A DNA stretch of 42,392 nucleotides from a virus. Position numbers and translations under genes: made by a program. Where the stretch lies: IMG/VR virus record IMGVR_UViG_3300008259_000205, positions 1 through 42,392 of that record; one strand, 5' to 3'. Below are positions 40,666 to 42,392 of this stretch, piece after piece (position 1 is the stretch's first letter; every line of letters begins with the position of its first letter). The notes beneath the pieces were generated by a model that was not told the origin of the DNA, searched no databases, and saw nothing but the letters and a program-made list of their open reading frames with translations.

Positions 40666-41377
40666 TTAACTCTGAAGTGAATACGAATGTTAAATCCATA
40701 TCAGGAGTAATTTGTTTTACATACTTTCTGAATGCTTTAGTATCTAATGCTAAAAATTCATTTAAAATCCATTTGTTGATATAACCTCTATCCTCCTTAC
40801 CATCAACCGATGTAATCATATAACGGAATCGGGTTGTTACATCTGAACTTGTTTGTACGTTTTTATTTAATCTTTCTAATGCTTGTTGTTCTCTAGTTAT
40901 TTCAATATCATCACCATGAGTTAATAATTTAAACTCAATTTCTTTTTTAGAATTTGGAAGTTTAAATTTATATCTATTTTTCTCATTTAATAACGAATCA
41001 TCAACATCTTTTGTTTGAATCTTAGAAAGGTCAATTACAACTTTTTGTTTTTCTAAACTGAATGGGTCTGTTATTTCTACTTCATAGTCTGGTCCATAAC
41101 CTAAAACTCTTGTTGCTAAAAGAATAGCATTTTTATCACCCAAAATAATATCATTTGGATTTACACCGGTTTCAACAACTACGGATTCAAATAATTTATC
41201 CAAAACTATACCTTTTTTAATAAGATTTTGCGAAGCAAGAATATCTTCTTCCTTTGCAGTCATGTACTTAATTTCAACAGTACCTTTTCTTAGTGGGTGT
41301 CCCTCTGGGTAGACTAATCCTTTTGATGGAAGTTCAATTATTTCCGTTGGGAAATCAAATTTTTTATTTTCGTTCAT
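40604..41377 (-). CDS. 26: gp26-like baseplate protein
   Basis: This 257-residue protein is of the T4 baseplate family (PF12322-like, T4 gp26). The start FPTEIIELPSKGLVYPEGHP LRKG and then VEIKYMTAKEEDILASQNL match the family's signature LPSKGLxYPEGxPLxxGxVEIxYMTAxEEDIL. Then GDKNAILLATRVLGYGPDYE and EFKLLTHGDDIEI follow. In T4 gp26 is part of baseplate hub assembly. The ATG has a GTATTTAT octamer 24 nt upstream. It ends ...INFFYPSN with a U7 run 12 nt before its stop (see the start-less ORF). Confidence 0.8.
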   Translation of the reverse strand: MNENKKFDFPTEIIELPSKGLVYPEGHPLRKGTVEIKYMTAKEEDILASQNLIKKGIVLDKLFESVVVETGVNPNDIILGDKNAILLATRVLGYGPDYEVEITDPFSLEKQKVVIDLSKIQTKDVDDSLLNEKNRYKFKLPNSKKEIEFKLLTHGDDIEITREQQALERLNKNVQTSSDVTTRFRYMITSVDGKEDRGYINKWILNEFLALDTKAFRKYVKQITPDMDLTFVFTSELTGETEALDIPFGINFFYPSN

Positions 41378-41401
41378 AACTAACTACGTTTGTTTGTATA
41401 T

Positions 41402-41409
41402 ATAAATAC
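41402..41409 (-). promoter_or_regulatory. RTATTTAT octamer
   Basis: Minus-strand GTATTTAT 24 nt before the gp26-like ATG, right after the tube-gene terminator; same distance as at the tube gene. Confidence 0.5.
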
Positions 41410-41432
41410 ATAGATTTAAAAAATTTGGAAAT

Positions 41433-41462
41433 AAAAAAGGGATACCTTTCGAGTATCCCTTT
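41433..41462 (-). terminator. Intrinsic terminator after the tail tube gene
   Basis: Minus strand AAGGGATAC (41453-41461) pairs with GTATCCCTT (41437-41445) over a 7-nt loop, followed by a U-run. It separates the tube gene from the gp26-like unit. Confidence 0.88.
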
Positions 41463-41483
41463 AGTTTATAGTTTTTTCTTAGA

Positions 41484-41972
41484 TTAGAATTCAAGAATTG
41501 CGTAATCGTAAGATAATGTTAATTCAATAGTAGCAGGTTCGTTAGAATCGAATGCTAAATCACCAAAGTTAGCGGATTGAATAAATGCACCTTTAATAGT
41601 CCATTGTTCAATTTTATCACCAACAGGACCTAACATATAGAATGTGATATCTTTTTTATAGAAATCAGCGTATCCTCTTCTACCAGTGATTGATTCATGT
41701 CCCAAACGTACCCACTCCATAACAGCCTGAGCTGCAGATGGTACAATCGGGTCATAAAGAGTAACAGTAATATCTTGCCACTCACCTTTACCTTGCAACT
41801 TTCTTTTGATGTTGATGTGGTCTAACACAACGTTCTCAAATTGAATTGAAGGTCTAGCTGCCGCTTTTACCATATATGATGGGATACCGTCAATCTCCAT
41901 CACATAACGATTCTTCATCTTAGGTTCGAAGTTCGTATAGAACATCTTATCAAACTCTAGTATTTCTGCCAT
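41484..41972 (-). CDS. 19: Tail tube protein, gp19-like
   Basis: This 162-residue protein has the tube fold of T4 gp19 (163 residues). Key stretches: MKNRYVMEIDGIPSYMVKAA, RPSIQFENVVLDHIN, WQDITVTLYDPIVPSAAQAV, and the C-terminal SANFGDLAFDSNEPATIELT. Hexameric rings of it stack to form the tail tube. It lies between sheath and gp26-like genes with its own octamer 24 nt upstream and a terminator after it. Confidence 0.93.
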   Translation of the reverse strand: MAEILEFDKMFYTNFEPKMKNRYVMEIDGIPSYMVKAAARPSIQFENVVLDHINIKRKLQGKGEWQDITVTLYDPIVPSAAQAVMEWVRLGHESITGRRGYADFYKKDITFYMLGPVGDKIEQWTIKGAFIQSANFGDLAFDSNEPATIELTLSYDYAILEF

Positions 41973-41996
41973 TTTTTTGTCCTTTAATTTATATTA

Positions 41997-42004
41997 ATAA
42001 ATAT
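41997..42004 (-). promoter_or_regulatory. RTATTTAT octamer
   Basis: Minus-strand ATATTTAT 24 nt before the tail tube ATG, between sheath and tube genes. Confidence 0.5.
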
Positions 42005-42025
42005 TCGTTTACCTGTTTTTTAGTA

Positions 42026-42392
42026 TTATGCTGAAAAACTTGCTCCAGTTGGTAAGATGTTGAAATCAATTACGATGAATTCAGCGGTCTTAGCCGGTTG
42101 TAAGAATATTTGTCCAGCCATAATGTTTCTATCTATAACATCAGGTGTATTGTTTGTTTCATCCATCACAACTTTGAATGCGTATAAACCTTGTCTTTGT
42201 TGAATTGCTTCTAAGTATGGGTTTACAGTGTTCAAGAATCTATTTCTAGTTGTAGAAGTGTTTTGTTCGAACACTAAGTAACGAGATGTAGATGCGATGT
42301 ACTTCTTAACAGTGATAAGTAATCTTCTTACGTTGATTCTATCTAATGCTGAAGCCTTATCTTGCAATGTCTTCTGTCCGAATGCTACAATA
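42026..42392 (-). CDS. 18: Tail sheath protein gp18-like, C-terminal part
   Basis: Partial: the reading frame continues beyond the window edge (upstream codons read VAFGQKTLQDKAS, a typical gp18 segment). The C-terminal 120 residues contain LDRINVRRLLITVKKYIAST, YLVFEQNTSTTRNRF, AIQQRQGLYAFKVVMDETNN, TPDVIDRNIMAGQIFLQPAK and TAEFIVIDFNI, which are close to the conserved end of T4-like sheath proteins. The sheath contracts around the tube to drive DNA injection. The stop lies 53 bp before the tube ATG. Confidence 0.95.
   Translation of the reverse strand, partial: IVAFGQKTLQDKASALDRINVRRLLITVKKYIASTSRYLVFEQNTSTTRNRFLNTVNPYLEAIQQRQGLYAFKVVMDETNNTPDVIDRNIMAGQIFLQPAKTAEFIVIDFNILPTGASFSA

Overview
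The window is a compact, AT-rich, almost single-strand piece of a T4-like contractile-tailed phage genome. About 98% of the coding sequence is on the minus strand. It carries the T4-type core: sliding clamp gp45, clamp loader gp44/gp62, family B polymerase gp43, UvsX recombinase, gp32 single-strand binding protein, gp41-like helicase, RNase H/FEN-type exonuclease, NrdA/NrdB, tail sheath gp18, tail tube gp19, gp26 and baseplate proteins. The host is inferred to be a Bacteroidota bacterium, probably flavobacteria-like. Nine promoters have the Bacteroidota -33 TTTG / -7 TAnnTTTG architecture, the phage tmRNA encodes a short tag ending DYAIAA, and a 55-residue protein resembles Bacteroidota histone H1-like (Hc1) proteins.

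Layout by coordinate; transcription runs right to left except for one gene. 35-5761: a RecB/Cas4-like nuclease, the clamp loader pair, a zinc-ribbon protein, a 2OG-Fe(II) oxygenase-like protein, dUTPase, two pieces of a broken or split DUF4338-like gene, and the sliding clamp. 5828-10548: DNA polymerase, a GT-B glycosyltransferase and a ParB-domain protein with a nuclease-like C-terminus. 10665-13180: a modification-type cluster with two Mom-like DNA modification paralogues, a small PD-(D/E)xK-like protein, a basic protein and an HTH protein. 13207-16305: thioredoxin, NrdA and NrdB. 16490-21356: histone-like protein, helicase, FEN exonuclease, UvsX and gp32, with tandem promoters and a possible autoregulatory leader before gp32. 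21642-23233: lysis genes. 23294-28159: a 1259-residue mosaic protein and a secreted NUC1-like endonuclease. 28196-29336: a compact DNA polymerase I-like gene split by a +1 frame change. 29373-32455: glycosyltransferase, tmRNA, a probable virion surface protein, and the only plus-strand gene, a glycosyltransferase-like protein. 32406-42392: tail and baseplate genes from a small unknown protein through hub, LysM wedge protein, tape measure, gp26-like protein and tube to the sheath, which runs off the window.

Two regulatory signatures divide the map. Replication, nucleotide, modification and tmRNA units have TTTG-N20-TATRTTTG promoters, with the spacing exactly 20 nt in all nine. Structural, lysis and nuclease units instead carry a coding-strand octamer RTATTTAT, usually 21-30 nt before the ATG; this is a candidate middle/late promoter element. 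It is the reverse complement of the T4 late TATAAATA core. Many genes are joined by TAATG or ATGA overlaps, implying translational coupling.

The most unusual items are the phage-encoded tmRNA, the doubled Mom-like genes beside a ParB-nuclease, a gp26-like gene that ends in a U7 run followed by a conserved-looking start-less ORF in the +1 frame, the split polA-like and DUF4338-like genes, and the phage histone H1-like protein. All function calls come from motifs recognised by eye; no database search was run.
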